Of a stretch of DNA of 64,000 nt, positions 1 to 7,539 are shown piece by piece. Source of the stretch: Chitinibacter sp. GC72 (lineage in GTDB: Bacteria > Pseudomonadota > Gammaproteobacteria > Burkholderiales > Chitinibacteraceae); assembly GCF_009760905.1 (NCBI RefSeq), contig NZ_VIRW01000015.1, positions 1 to 64,000 of the forward strand, given 5' to 3'. The notes beneath the pieces were generated by a model. That model had not been told where the DNA came from, ran no database searches, and worked only from the letters and a program-made list of their open reading frames with translations. The position numbers were made by a program, and so were the translations under genes. Numbering within the stretch: position 1 is the first letter of the stretch; the number at the start of each line of letters is the position of its first letter.

Positions 1-1
1 C

Positions 2-238
2 GCGACAGTGCATCACCATTTTGATGAAGAGGTGGTCAATCGTTGGTTGGTGGATCATCGTTTTGTGGTGATGTACTTGCCAGCGTATAGCCCTGAGCTC
101 AATTTGATCGAGATCGTGTGGAAACACGCCAAGCATTTTTGGCGTAGCTTCAAGTCGTGGAGCAAGGATAAATTGGTCGAAGAAGTCCACACCCTTTTAT
201 CCGGCTTCGGTTCGAAATTTAAAATTAGTTATGCGTGA
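2..238 (+). pseudogene. IS630-family transposase, C-terminal part (cut by window edge)
   Basis: The frame is open from base 2 and gives 78 residues ending at TGA 236-238. The motif YLPAYSPELNLIE followed by W and K residues is the last block of the DDE catalytic core of IS630/Tc1-mariner transposases, where the final acidic residue is the E of NLIE. The N-terminal helix-turn-helix and the first two catalytic Asp residues would lie left of the window, so intactness cannot be judged. The flank just after the stop (about 239-300) is AT-rich, as often seen at an insertion-sequence end, but no terminal inverted repeat could be matched. Confidence 0.75.
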
Positions 239-542
239 TTACTTAGAACAAATTTTTTTGAATTTTGAAGTTATTGTGGAATACAAAATTTGGATTTAAC
301 TTCGTTGCTCTTACCACGTTTGTAGCTTGCAATAATCAGCTTTGGGTCGTGTGCTGTCTCCCTGATTGTCTGGATCATTCCAAGCTTGCTGGCGGCCATG
401 CCCGATTTGAATGGGCGGTTCAATGCTTGTGCGCCTGCAGCCTGATCCAGCCTCGCCGCACGCGCCCTTTTACCGCAAAAAACAGTTGATCTCTGCATCG
501 GCTTGGCCTACTTTGTGCAGCTTATCTTTGCCGCGCGCCATT
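239..542. other. intergenic stretch, no gene recognised
   Basis: The left half is AT-rich and probably belongs to the end of the IS630 copy. The right half is GC-rich and precedes the YigZ-family gene. Short open frames on both strands lack a credible ribosome site or recognisable protein sequence. I see no clear promoter. Confidence 0.4.
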
Positions 543-1133
543 ATGCCTTTTAGTCTCAAAGCCCCAGTTCAGTACGAGCTGGTGATCAAAAAAAGCCGTT
601 TTATCGCCTGCGTGCAGCCGATGAGTGATCGCAGCACGGCGCAGCAGATTGTGGCTGGGCTCAAGGCCGCTCACCCGACGGCGGCGCATGTGTGCTGGGC
701 CTTGCTGGCCGGTGGGCAATCGGCGGCGGTGGATGATGGCGAGCCGTCGGGCACGGCGGGGCGGCCGATGCTGGATGTATTGCGCCATCAGGATCTGGAA
801 GGCGTGCTGGCCACCGTGGTGCGCTATTTTGGCGGCGTCAAACTCGGTGCGGGTGGGCTGGTGCGCGCCTATACCGATTCGGTGGCGCAAGCACTGCTGC
901 TGGCCGAGAAAATCCCGCTACTGAAAATGACTTCACTGCGCTGCTGTGCACCGTATGCGCTGGAAGGCCATATCCGGCGTGCTCTGGCAGCCTATACTGC
1001 CGTGCAACTGGAGGTGGAGCACGGCAGCCAGGTGGTGTTTAATTTTGCCGTTACCGCTGATGTGGCTGATGAATTGATCGCGCAACTTAATGAATCCTGC
1101 CACGGACAACTGGGCTGGTTGTCGCCCGCGTGA
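543..1133 (+). CDS. YigZ/IMPACT (UPF0029) family protein
   Basis: This 196-residue protein has the two signature blocks of the YigZ/IMPACT family: DDGEPSGTAGRPML near residues 64-77 and VVRYFGGVKLGAGGLVRAY near residues 91-109. The fold resembles domains of EF-G. Eukaryotic IMPACT regulates translation through GCN2, while the bacterial proteins remain without a firmly defined role. The frame is open 132 bases upstream, but ATG 543 (MPFSLKAP) matches the usual family start; no strong ribosome site is visible. It stands alone between an IS fragment and a C/G-rich palindromic repeat that may act as its terminator. Confidence 0.85.
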   Translation: MPFSLKAPVQYELVIKKSRFIACVQPMSDRSTAQQIVAGLKAAHPTAAHVCWALLAGGQSAAVDDGEPSGTAGRPMLDVLRHQDLEGVLATVVRYFGGVKLGAGGLVRAYTDSVAQALLLAEKIPLLKMTSLRCCAPYALEGHIRRALAAYTAVQLEVEHGSQVVFNFAVTADVADELIAQLNESCHGQLGWLSPA

Positions 1134-1167
1134 GCATCAGTATTTACACCCGTTTTTCGCATTTGTT

Positions 1168-1264
1168 CCCCCCTTCGCAGAAGGGGGCTAGGGGGAATTT
1201 ATGCACTATTTGATCCAACTTTATGGCTGAAATAATGCCAAATCCCCCCTGTTTTCAACGGGGG
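1168..1264. repeat. C/G-rich palindromic repeat element
   Basis: The left part is a perfect 8-bp hairpin, CCCCCTTC (1169-1176) and GAAGGGGG (1180-1187) with a 3-nt loop, followed by AGGGGGAATTT. The right end, AAATCCCCCCT (1240-1250), is nearly its inverse complement and leads into a CCCC/GGGG hairpin. Paired C-tract and G-tract palindromes of this type are common as dispersed intergenic repeats in proteobacteria. It may also stop transcription from the upstream gene. Confidence 0.5.
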
Positions 1265-1345
1265 AGACTACTGCGGCAGCTCAAGCGATGTGCTTTAAGC
1301 CGCTGGCAGCGTTGTGTAGATTCATGCCGTGTCAGTGTCGCCGAG

Positions 1346-1957
1346 TTACTTGCTGGGGCGGCCAGTTTTGATTTTTTCCAGTCCATCTACCAGCGCCAGC
1401 AATTGGGCGTTGTCCATTGCCGCCAGCGCTTTCAGGCCCGCGCGAATGAGCTCGCTTTTTTTCACTTCAACACCTGCGGTGATGATGCGTTGCTTGGTTT
1501 CGGCGATCAGCGCGTAGTCGCTGGCGGGGAATGTGAAGCTATCGCGCACCAGCTTGGGTTTCTTGGTTTTGGCAGGCTTGGCGGTTTTTTCAGCTTTGCT
1601 TTCACGCTGGGCGACGGGTTTTGCCGCCTGTTTGGCGCGCAATTTGGGCGGTTGCGCGGCTTTTTCAATGGCCTGATCCAGCGCGGCGCTTTCTGCTGCG
1701 GTTTCGGCTTTCTCTACTGCTTCAGGCGCTACGGCGGGCTTCTCTGCAGGTTTTACTGCCGGTTTGCTTGCCGGAGCAGACGGGCGCGCGGCGGCCTTGT
1801 TCGCTGCTTTTGGTGCTGCTGTGGGGGTGGCGGGCTTGGCTGCCGTGTGCGGCTTGTTACCCGCTGAGGCTGGGGTTGGCTTGGCGGGTTGATTAGCCGA
1901 TTGATTGGCGTTGGCGATCGATTCGGCTGAATTGAGCAGGGCAGATTTGCTGGGCAT
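1346..1957 (-). CDS. H1-like Ala/Lys/Pro-rich protein with C-terminal DNA-binding-like domain
   Basis: The protein has 203 residues. Residues about 15-130 are low-complexity Ala/Lys/Pro-rich sequence resembling bacterial histone-H1-like tails. The last 70 residues form a compact domain (VRDSFTFPASDYALIAETK, then KKSELIRAGLKAL, ending TGRPSK) that resembles a ribbon-helix-helix DNA-binding fold: one beta strand and two helices with a KKSELIRAG turn. I infer a nucleoid-associated or regulatory role. A perfect palindrome at 1975-1989, 18 bases before the start and next to the AGGA ribosome site, could be its own operator. It is transcribed toward the YigZ gene. Confidence 0.65.
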   Translation of the reverse strand: MPSKSALLNSAESIANANQSANQPAKPTPASAGNKPHTAAKPATPTAAPKAANKAAARPSAPASKPAVKPAEKPAVAPEAVEKAETAAESAALDQAIEKAAQPPKLRAKQAAKPVAQRESKAEKTAKPAKTKKPKLVRDSFTFPASDYALIAETKQRIITAGVEVKKSELIRAGLKALAAMDNAQLLALVDGLEKIKTGRPSK

Positions 1958-1974
1958 GGTTTTTTCCTGAAAGG

Positions 1975-1989
1975 TATAAACGGTTTATA
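1975..1989. promoter_or_regulatory. perfect 15-bp palindrome, candidate operator
   Basis: TATAAACGGTTTATA is a perfect 7+1+7 palindrome placed just upstream of the ribosome site of the leftward H1-like gene. Position and symmetry fit an operator for a dimeric regulator, possibly the ribbon-helix-helix-like product of that gene. This is inference only. Confidence 0.4.
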
Positions 1990-2054
1990 TTGTTTCTCTA
2001 ACCATTTTGCCCTTATTTAGCCTTGCAGTGTGTTGCAGTTTTATGACGTAAAAA

Positions 2055-2903
2055 TTAAGTGTTGGATATCGTCGATAGGGCCTTGTTGAGCGCCTGCCGC
2101 GCCAGGATGATCGTTTCCGACGCGGTAAGGCCGATGCCAGCGGGATGGGTGGCCAGCCAGTCGTCTGCGGCGCGGCCATGCAGATATACACCGCAGCGCG
2201 CGGCATCCATCAGCGCCAGCCCTTGCGCGCACAGGCTCATGATGATGCCCGATAGCACATCGCCTTGCCCGGCGCTGCTGAGCGCTGCATTGCCGCTGCG
2301 ATTGATGGTGAGCTCATCAGCACATCCGACGAGCGTGCCATGGCCTTTCAGGACGATATGGCATTGATAGCGCCCGATCAGCGCACGCATCGCTGCCAGC
2401 CGGTCTGCTTGAACCGCAGCGGTGCTGGTGCCCAGCAAGCGCGCGGCTTCGCTCGGGTGCGGTGTCAGGACGGTGGGGGCGCTGCGCCGGGCTAAATGCG
2501 CTTGCAGCGCGGTATCGGCGGCAATCAGATTGAGTGCGTCGGCATCCAGCAATAATGGTGCCGGGGTATCCATGCACCGGCGCAATAGCTGCCACGCTTC
2601 TGGCGATATACCCATGCCCATTCCAGCCAGAATATGGCTGGGCTGGTGCTGGCTTAATAGCGTTTCTGCAGGGCTCAGCATCAGCTCGGGCTGCAGTATA
2701 TCCACGCTCAGGCGCGCATCGAGCAGGCCAACCCAGACCTTACCCGCCCCCAGTAATAGCGCCGCACGTCCGGCCAGCAAGGCCGCACCACACATACCCT
2801 CTGCGCCGCCAATCACGGCCACGCTGCCAAAATGCCCTTTGTGCGTATCGTTGCCGCGTTGCAGCGCCTTGGCACTGGCGGGAAGTGTGCTGATCTCTTG
2901 CAT
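2055..2903 (-). CDS. nnrD: ADP-dependent (S)-NAD(P)H-hydrate dehydratase
   Basis: The enzyme repairs hydrated NADH and NADPH (NAD(P)HX) back to the active cofactors with ADP as phosphate acceptor, in the cytoplasm. The 282-residue sequence shows the ribokinase-like YjeF C-terminal domain: HKGHFGSVAVIGGAEGMCGA near the start, LLDADALNLI, LTPHPSEAARLLG, IVLKGHGTLV, and the nucleotide-binding GQGDVLSGII near residue 220. The N-terminal YjeF epimerase domain is absent, so this is the stand-alone dehydratase form; an NnrE would have to be encoded elsewhere. It is single and divergent from the PQQ sugar dehydrogenase. Confidence 0.88.
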   Translation of the reverse strand: MQEISTLPASAKALQRGNDTHKGHFGSVAVIGGAEGMCGAALLAGRAALLLGAGKVWVGLLDARLSVDILQPELMLSPAETLLSQHQPSHILAGMGMGISPEAWQLLRRCMDTPAPLLLDADALNLIAADTALQAHLARRSAPTVLTPHPSEAARLLGTSTAAVQADRLAAMRALIGRYQCHIVLKGHGTLVGCADELTINRSGNAALSSAGQGDVLSGIIMSLCAQGLALMDAARCGVYLHGRAADDWLATHPAGIGLTASETIILARQALNKALSTISNT

Positions 2904-3084
2904 GCTTGGCCTGATGAATGTGGTGAACTATCAATCAGCATAGCGCTCACACAGCGCAGGGTGCTTAGATCTTGCGCATCCACACGCGAACCAGACCCTG
3001 GGGAGTATCGCCATGCCTGCATTGCCAGAGACACATCATGCCCATTGTGGTCTACCCCGGATCGGGCTAATTGATGCACGCACT

Positions 3085-4203
3085 ATGCTGCTGATTGGAC
3101 TGGGATTGGTAAACGCTGCTGTGGCCGCCAGTGATGGGATTATTCGCTCGGAGCGGCATGACTTTCGCGTCAAGACGCTGACTCGTGGCCTGGATCATCC
3201 GTGGGCGCTGGCCTTTCTGCCCGATGGCCGCATGCTGGTGACCGAACGGCCGGGGCGTTTGCGCCTGATTGCCGCCAATGGCGAGCTAGACCCGCGCCCC
3301 GTTGCCGGTTTGCCGCCGATGGTTGCCAGCGGGCAGGGCGGTTTGCTTGATGTTGTGTTGCATCCTGATTTTGCCAAAAATCGCTGGGTGTATTTTTCCT
3401 ACGCTGGTCGCGAAGGTCATGGCGCCGCAACCCAGGTTGCGCGCGGCCAGCTTGTCCGGGATGAGAAGGACTCGAACGGCCATCGCCTAAACAATGTGCA
3501 GCAGGTTTATCGGCAAAAACCCGGCAGTAGCAGCGGCGTGCATTTTGGCTCGCGGCTGGTGTTTGATCGCCAGGGCATGCTGCTGATTACGCAGGGTGAC
3601 CGTGGTGACAAGGACAGAGCGCAGCAGCTGGATGATCTGGCCGGCAAAGCGGTACGCCTGCACGATGATGGACGCTTCCCTGCCGACGCGCCATTTGCAC
3701 AAAAGCCAGAGGTATATAGCTACGGGCATCGTAATATGCAAGGTGCAGCCATATACCCCGCCACAGGTGAATTGTGGGCCACCGAGCATGGCCCGCAAGG
3801 CGGTGACGAGCTTAATATCGTGCGCGCCGGGCGCAACTATGGCTGGCCAGTGATCACCTATGGCGTGAATTACGGGCTGGGCACCAAGATCGGCGAAGGC
3901 AAGGCCAAGGCCGGCATGGAGCAACCCGTTTACCAGTGGACGCCATCCATTGCGCCATCTGGCCTCGCTTTTTATCAGGGCAAGGCTTTTCCGCGCTGGC
4001 AGGGGCAATTGTTTGTCGGTGCGCTTAAATACCAGATGCTGGTGCGGCTGGAGCTGAACGGCAATCGTGTGGTGCACGAAGAGCGCCTGCTGAAAGATCA
4101 GCTGGGGCGCATTCGTGATGTGCGCGTGGGCGCGGATGGCTTGCTCTATTTGCTTACCGACGAAGCCGACGGCGCACTGCTCAGGCTAGAGCCGGTACGC
4201 TGA
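3085..4203 (+). CDS. secreted PQQ-dependent aldose sugar dehydrogenase (YliI/GSDH family)
   Basis: It is predicted to oxidise aldose sugars in the periplasm using pyrroloquinoline quinone. The 372-residue product begins with a signal peptide (MLLIGLGLVNAAVA, cleaved before ASDG). The beta-propeller carries family motifs: HDFRVKTLTRGLDHPWALAFLPDG, GSSSGVHFGSRLVFD, YGHRNMQG and EHGPQGGDELN, which include PQQ and calcium contacts. The frame is open to 3013, but ATG 3085 places the signal peptide at the N-terminus. No PQQ-synthesis genes lie in this window. It precedes a strong promoter for the next unit. Confidence 0.85.
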   Translation: MLLIGLGLVNAAVAASDGIIRSERHDFRVKTLTRGLDHPWALAFLPDGRMLVTERPGRLRLIAANGELDPRPVAGLPPMVASGQGGLLDVVLHPDFAKNRWVYFSYAGREGHGAATQVARGQLVRDEKDSNGHRLNNVQQVYRQKPGSSSGVHFGSRLVFDRQGMLLITQGDRGDKDRAQQLDDLAGKAVRLHDDGRFPADAPFAQKPEVYSYGHRNMQGAAIYPATGELWATEHGPQGGDELNIVRAGRNYGWPVITYGVNYGLGTKIGEGKAKAGMEQPVYQWTPSIAPSGLAFYQGKAFPRWQGQLFVGALKYQMLVRLELNGNRVVHEERLLKDQLGRIRDVRVGADGLLYLLTDEADGALLRLEPVR

Positions 4204-4544
4204 TCGCGAAGTGTAAATAGTGACATTGAGCAAATATATGATTTGACAGGGCTTTTTTTATCCCGTAAAGTCGCGGCACTAATTTGATTGAGCACCCTGC
4301 ACGACGTGTGTCGTGAATGTGTTTCCAGCAGTTCCCTCCAGCAAGCCTCCTCAGCTTATCTGAAACGAATCTGCCGCTCTTGCTTGGCCTTACCCAAGCC
4401 CGCTGATTCAGAAGTTCCTTCGTGAACCCAGTGCTCTTCTTCTTGGTGCTTTTCCATCCAGCATGTGATGGTGTGTAAGGCGCGTGTTATCCAATGATTC
4501 AGTTCAAATAAAAACAAAGCGCCCAATTTAAGGGAGCAGCCATC
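4204..4544. other. intergenic region holding a promoter and long structured leader
   Basis: The region contains a near-consensus sigma-70 promoter at 4243-4271 and about 265 transcribed bases before the next start codon. Within the leader are a 6-bp hairpin (CACGAC 4300-4305 with GTCGTG 4310-4315) and a weaker CCATC/GATGG hairpin near 4454-4471. No ORF explains it. It could be a regulatory 5' leader or host a small RNA; it matches no riboswitch I recognise. Confidence 0.5.
4243..4271 (+). promoter_or_regulatory. sigma-70 promoter
   Basis: TTGACA at 4243-4248 and TAAAGT at 4266-4271 are separated by exactly 17 bases. The -35 box is perfect and the -10 box is close to TATAAT. Start of transcription would be near 4278, giving a leader of about 267 bases before the ATG at 4545. 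Confidence 0.65.
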
Positions 4545-4763
4545 ATGGCCTCAACAACTTTTGACTTCAATATCGAAGCTCGTCCATCCACTCGCACTAG
4601 CGAAATGGAAGGCTGGTTTCAAATCGTGATCTGCCGCGGCGACCAGCGCAAGCCGGTAACCGACTGGCAACCCGCGCCGCAAGCGCGAGATATGGCGCTG
4701 CACCGCGTGCTGCAAACGACCGCCAAAGTCGCCAGCCAGCAGATCGCCCAGCAATACCATTAA
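4545..4763 (+). CDS. small conserved-looking protein of unknown function
   Basis: The product has 72 residues, no signal peptide and no membrane segment; I do not recognise its family. It is preceded by a good ribosome site (AAGGGAG, 8 bases before ATG), a consensus promoter far upstream, and followed 33 bases later by an intrinsic terminator. These signals make it a real single-gene transcript that is probably well expressed. The C-terminal half (QARDMALHRVLQTTAKVASQ) looks helical. The long leader suggests control after transcription starts. Confidence 0.6.
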   Translation: MASTTFDFNIEARPSTRTSEMEGWFQIVICRGDQRKPVTDWQPAPQARDMALHRVLQTTAKVASQQIAQQYH

Positions 4764-4795
4764 TGTTCAGACTGATTATCAAACGGCCTGAATGC

Positions 4796-4824
4796 CAAAA
4801 AGCCACCGGAAGGTGGCTTTTTCT
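4796..4824 (+). terminator. intrinsic terminator
   Basis: AAAAAGCCACC, a GGAA loop and GGTGGCTTTTT form a 7-bp GC-rich stem, extended by A-T pairs, and end in a T-run. It closes the transcript of the 72-residue gene and can work in both directions because of the A-tract on its left. Confidence 0.85.
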
Positions 4825-4887
4825 TTGGGTGCGATTTAATGATTGGATTAAAAGGGAGGCTGCCAGCGACCCAGAGTAGAATGATTT

Positions 4888-4964
4888 TGTAGGTTGGTAC
4901 TGAGCTTGCGAAGCCCAACAATCGCGCTAAACGTTGGACTGCATTACATTGAGCCCAACCTACA
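4888..4964. repeat. palindrome-ended intergenic repeat (TGTAGGTTGG type)
   Basis: The 77-bp element ends in perfect 10-bp inverted repeats, TGTAGGTTGG (4888-4897) and CCAACCTACA (4955-4964). Inside are further matching stretches (CGAAGCCCAACA and CGTTGGACT). This TAGGTTGGxxTGAGC...GCCCAACCTA pattern is a widespread short non-coding repeat in proteobacteria. Its right arm overlaps the stop-codon region of the leftward small gene ending at 4960. Confidence 0.6.
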
Positions 4965-5223
4965 GCTCTGGTTTATGGTGGATGACACCGATCCATATAC
5001 CGACTTCAGCATTTGGGTATTCATTATCAAAATCAATACCAATATTTAATTCTTGGCTGTTTAACTGTGCCTGCTCAAGTTGAGCTGCGGCATCCATCAA
5101 AAATGATGCTAGTGAACGCAATTCATCTGCACTCGCATAAATATCGACATCTTGTAGATATATCGGCGTCAGACCTTTATCTTCAGTGTAATTTGTTGGC
5201 CAACCAATTAGACGCATGATCAT
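4960..5223 (-). CDS. small protein of unknown function (third of three overlapping small genes)
   Basis: The product has 87 residues and no membrane segment. It is acidic with a helical centre (SADELRSLASFLMDAAAQLEQAQ) and a strand-rich C-terminus. I do not recognise the family; the pattern is compatible with a small immunity-like or phage-type protein, but no motif proves it. Its start overlaps the end of the middle gene by 41 bases, and its last codons run into the TGTAGGTTGG repeat. Confidence 0.55.
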   Translation of the reverse strand: MIMRLIGWPTNYTEDKGLTPIYLQDVDIYASADELRSLASFLMDAAAQLEQAQLNSQELNIGIDFDNEYPNAEVGIWIGVIHHKPEL

Positions 5224-5401
5224 AACCTTTTGCTACGTATGCAATCGCTTGCTGTACTGTTGAAAAAGCCACAAGTTCTCTCCAGTATCGCGCTGCGTAG
5301 TCGCCGTAGGCACTACGCAGCACGATGCGCCTCATCTCCAGCGTATTGCCGCTCCGCGTCAAATACGCCTGCGCGATTACATGATGATCAGCACGACACA
5401 C
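5183..5401 (-). CDS. small protein of unknown function (middle of three overlapping genes)
   Basis: The frame is open further upstream, but there it is antisense-like shadow of the first gene. Protein-like sequence begins around 5401 with GTG (VCRADHHVIAQAY) and continues with RIVLRSAYGDYAARYWREL and STVQQAIAYVAKGYDH to the stop at 5183, 72 residues. The start overlaps the stop of the first gene by 14 bases, so expression would depend on translational coupling. A second reading is that a frameshift split one longer gene of about 160 codons. An internal ATG (MRRIVLRS) is a further start option. Confidence 0.4.
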   Translation of the reverse strand: MCRADHHVIAQAYLTRSGNTLEMRRIVLRSAYGDYAARYWRELVAFSTVQQAIAYVAKGYDHASNWLANKLH

Positions 5402-5651
5402 TCGCAAAGCGCTGCGCGTGCTGATCCAGAAAATCGGCCGCAGCCGTTTTGCTGCTGAAGGCGACGGGGGCGGTTTGTCCGGTTTCATACAGGATGCCGA
5501 CCAGATCGGCGTCGTCGGTGAAGGCGAGTTTTTTGCCAAATAGCACCAGCCAGTCGCCGCCCAGATTCAGGATGCGGGCGTGTAGCGGTGGGTCAAATTC
5601 GCAGGCCTGGGCGATGGTGTAGAGGTTGACGCCGTTAAATTGAATACTCAT
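5388..5651 (-). CDS. small protein of unknown function (first of three overlapping genes)
   Basis: The product has 87 residues (MSIQFNGVNLYTIAQAC...). It has no signal peptide or membrane segment and I do not recognise the family. It ends at TGA 5388-5390, inside the start of the next small gene in another frame. Directly upstream lies copy 1 of the 50-bp GGGTATAT palindrome. The three tiny genes appear to be one leftward transcript. Confidence 0.5.
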   Translation of the reverse strand: MSIQFNGVNLYTIAQACEFDPPLHARILNLGGDWLVLFGKKLAFTDDADLVGILYETGQTAPVAFSSKTAAADFLDQHAQRFASVSC

Positions 5652-5667
5652 GTTTGCACTTTATGAT

Positions 5668-5716
5668 GGGTATATTGCTGAAGCTAGCTATATAGATAGT
5701 TTTGCTGGCTATACCC
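5668..5716. repeat. 50-bp GGGTATAT palindrome, copy 1
   Basis: Starts GGGTATATTGCTG and ends GCTATACCC; the outer arms pair (GGGTATAgc). It sits in the gap between the small leftward gene cluster and the HDOD gene. Length is 49 bp, as in the other copies of this window. Confidence 0.7.
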
Positions 5717-5742
5717 TGTGGTTGAATTGATGGATGTTGAGT

Positions 5743-6624
5743 TTAGCGAATCAGCATGGCGGCGGCGGGTTGTTCTTCGTACCAGGCCCAGTGACGGGCG
5801 GCTTTGAGCGCGACGTCGCGGATTTGCTCGTAGAGCAAATAGGGTTCGAGCTTGAAGAGCAGGGCGCATTGCTGCAAGTCGTCTAGAAAATACGGACTAT
5901 CCCAGCCTTTTTCCAGGTGGCGCGCCATCGCGACGGCCTGATTGACGATGCGCACACGCGGCTCGTCGGCAAAATGATCGTCGATCAGGTGCAGCAGCGT
6001 GCGTGGCAAATGCCATTCCATCACCAGCCCTTGCTGGATGTCGTTGATTTTGCAGCCGAGCATTTTGATTTGTACTTCCTGGCTGCGCTGGCTGGGGTTG
6101 CTGCGCAAGGTTTCCTGAATCTGCATCATCTGCCGTGGCGCTGTTAGCCAGAGCAAGATTTCTGCGGTGTCGTGCAGCAAGGCGGCGGTGATCACCTCGG
6201 CGGGCTCGATGTCGCGGCGGTAATGGCTGAGCATTTCGGCAATGCACGAGGCCAGATAGGCGCGCGAGCAGGTGCGGTGGGCGCCATACAGCACGATTTT
6301 TTGCGTATCGGCCTGCGCTTCCAGATTGGGCAAGGAGCCAAACAGCCGGAAAAACCCCGTCACGCCGATCATCAACAAGACCCGCTCGATGGTGGTGACA
6401 TCGGTGGTTTGGCGGCTGTGGCGGTGCGCTTCCTGATAGCGCAGGATATTGAGCGTGAGCAAGGGGTCGTGCCGGATCAGCTCGCCGATTTCGCGCAGGC
6501 CGATCTCGTCGATCCGCGCATGGTAGCCGCGCATTTCCAGATGCGTGTGCGTCAGAATCGGGATCGGCTGCTCGGCCAGATAGGTCACCCATTGCTGCAA
6601 ATCGGTAAATGCTTTACTGGACAT
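5743..6624 (-). CDS. HDOD-domain signalling protein
   Basis: The 293-residue protein fits the HDOD domain (PF08668), an HD-like fold found in bacterial signalling proteins. Visible segments are PIPILTHTHLEM at the start of the domain, EIGELIRHDPLLTLNILRY, then AALLHDTAEILLWL with a residual HD-like motif, and LVMEWHLPRTLLHLIDDHF. No GGDEF, EAL or receiver domain is attached. HDOD proteins usually act as non-catalytic scaffolds in chemotaxis, c-di-GMP or stress pathways; its partner is not evident here. It is divergent from creB. Confidence 0.8.
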   Translation of the reverse strand: MSSKAFTDLQQWVTYLAEQPIPILTHTHLEMRGYHARIDEIGLREIGELIRHDPLLTLNILRYQEAHRHSRQTTDVTTIERVLLMIGVTGFFRLFGSLPNLEAQADTQKIVLYGAHRTCSRAYLASCIAEMLSHYRRDIEPAEVITAALLHDTAEILLWLTAPRQMMQIQETLRSNPSQRSQEVQIKMLGCKINDIQQGLVMEWHLPRTLLHLIDDHFADEPRVRIVNQAVAMARHLEKGWDSPYFLDDLQQCALLFKLEPYLLYEQIRDVALKAARHWAWYEEQPAAAMLIR

Positions 6625-6822
6625 GATGGCTCTTTGTGCAAGGTCAGCGTGTGCTCTCAGCTTAGCGTAATCTGGGGAGGGCTTGTTGAGAATTGCTGGG
6701 CAAGGTGGGCTGGTGCCGATTCCGGCGTGATATTCGCGACATTCGCCGCAATTGCGGCCAAATCTGCGGGCTGCGGTGGCAGAATGGTTACAATAGGCTT
6801 TCCGTATTTTTCACCGCTTGCC

Positions 6823-7539
6823 ATGACTCAACCCGCTCAGCTTGTATTGATCGAAGACGAACCGGCCATCGCCGATACGCTGGGCTTTGCCTTGCAGCGC
6901 GAGGGCTGGCAGGTGAGGCATTTTGGCCTGGCGCAGGCAGGTGAAGCGTATCTGGCTACGCATCGTGCCGATTTGCTGATTCTGGATGTGGGGCTGCCCG
7001 ACGATAGCGGCTTTGAGGTGCTCAAGCGCCTACGCCGATCCAGCGACATGCCGGTGTTGCTGCTCACCGCGCGCGCGGAGGAGTTTGACCGGATTTTAGG
7101 GCTGGAGCTGGGCGCGGATGATTATGTGGTCAAGCCATTTAGCCCGCGCGAAGTGGCAGCGCGGGTGCGGGCAATTTTGAAGCGCAGCCGCGCCGCCAGC
7201 CCCGCGCCAGAGGCGACAGTATCAACTGCGCCGCTTTCTGCGCCAATACAAAGTCTGTTTGTCCATGATGCTGCAGCTAGAAGGGTATCTTTCTGTGGAT
7301 CAGCGCTGGTGCTGACTCCCAGTGAATACCATCTGATGGTATCGCTGCTGACGCGCCCGGGGCATGTGCTGAGCCGGGCGCAATTGCTCGATGCGCTGGG
7401 CGATGCGGCCGAGGATAGCTTCGAGCGCACCATCGATAGCCATATCAAAAGCCTGCGCGCCAAATTACGCGCCGTGCGGGCTGACCTGGACCCGATTGCT
7501 ACACATCGCGGCTTTGGTTATGCGCTGGCGGTGAGCTAA
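6823..7539 (+). CDS. creB: response regulator CreB
   Basis: This OmpR-family regulator has 238 residues. The receiver domain (1-120) shows acidic residues E11 and D12, phospho-acceptor Asp55 in LILDVGLPDD, Thr82 and Lys104. The C-terminal winged helix covers about 145-235 (LTPSEYHLMVSLLTRPG, SHIKSLRAKLR). The frame is open for 650 bases upstream, but that is antisense to the HDOD gene; ATG 6823 gives the canonical start. Its stop overlaps the creC start by one base. CreBC of enterics responds to carbon and energy state, and its homologues in Aeromonas and Pseudomonas influence beta-lactam and envelope stress. Confidence 0.85.
   Translation: MTQPAQLVLIEDEPAIADTLGFALQREGWQVRHFGLAQAGEAYLATHRADLLILDVGLPDDSGFEVLKRLRRSSDMPVLLLTARAEEFDRILGLELGADDYVVKPFSPREVAARVRAILKRSRAASPAPEATVSTAPLSAPIQSLFVHDAAARRVSFCGSALVLTPSEYHLMVSLLTRPGHVLSRAQLLDALGDAAEDSFERTIDSHIKSLRAKLRAVRADLDPIATHRGFGYALAVS

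Noticed and set aside
271-498. Leftward open frame of 75 codons between the IS fragment and the YigZ gene
   Set aside because: No ribosome site, no family features, and it crosses an AT/GC boundary; looks random.
1223-1867. Rightward open frame of 214 codons, Cys/Gly/Phe-rich
   Set aside because: Exact antisense of the Ala/Lys-rich H1-like gene; composition is the mirror of its GC-rich codons.
5897-6592. Leftward 231-codon frame inside the HDOD gene
   Set aside because: Shadow of the HDOD gene in another frame, Arg/Ala/Pro-rich, no start signal.
6172-6822. 217-codon N-terminal extension of CreB
   Set aside because: Antisense to the HDOD gene; CreB homologues start at the receiver domain (6823).
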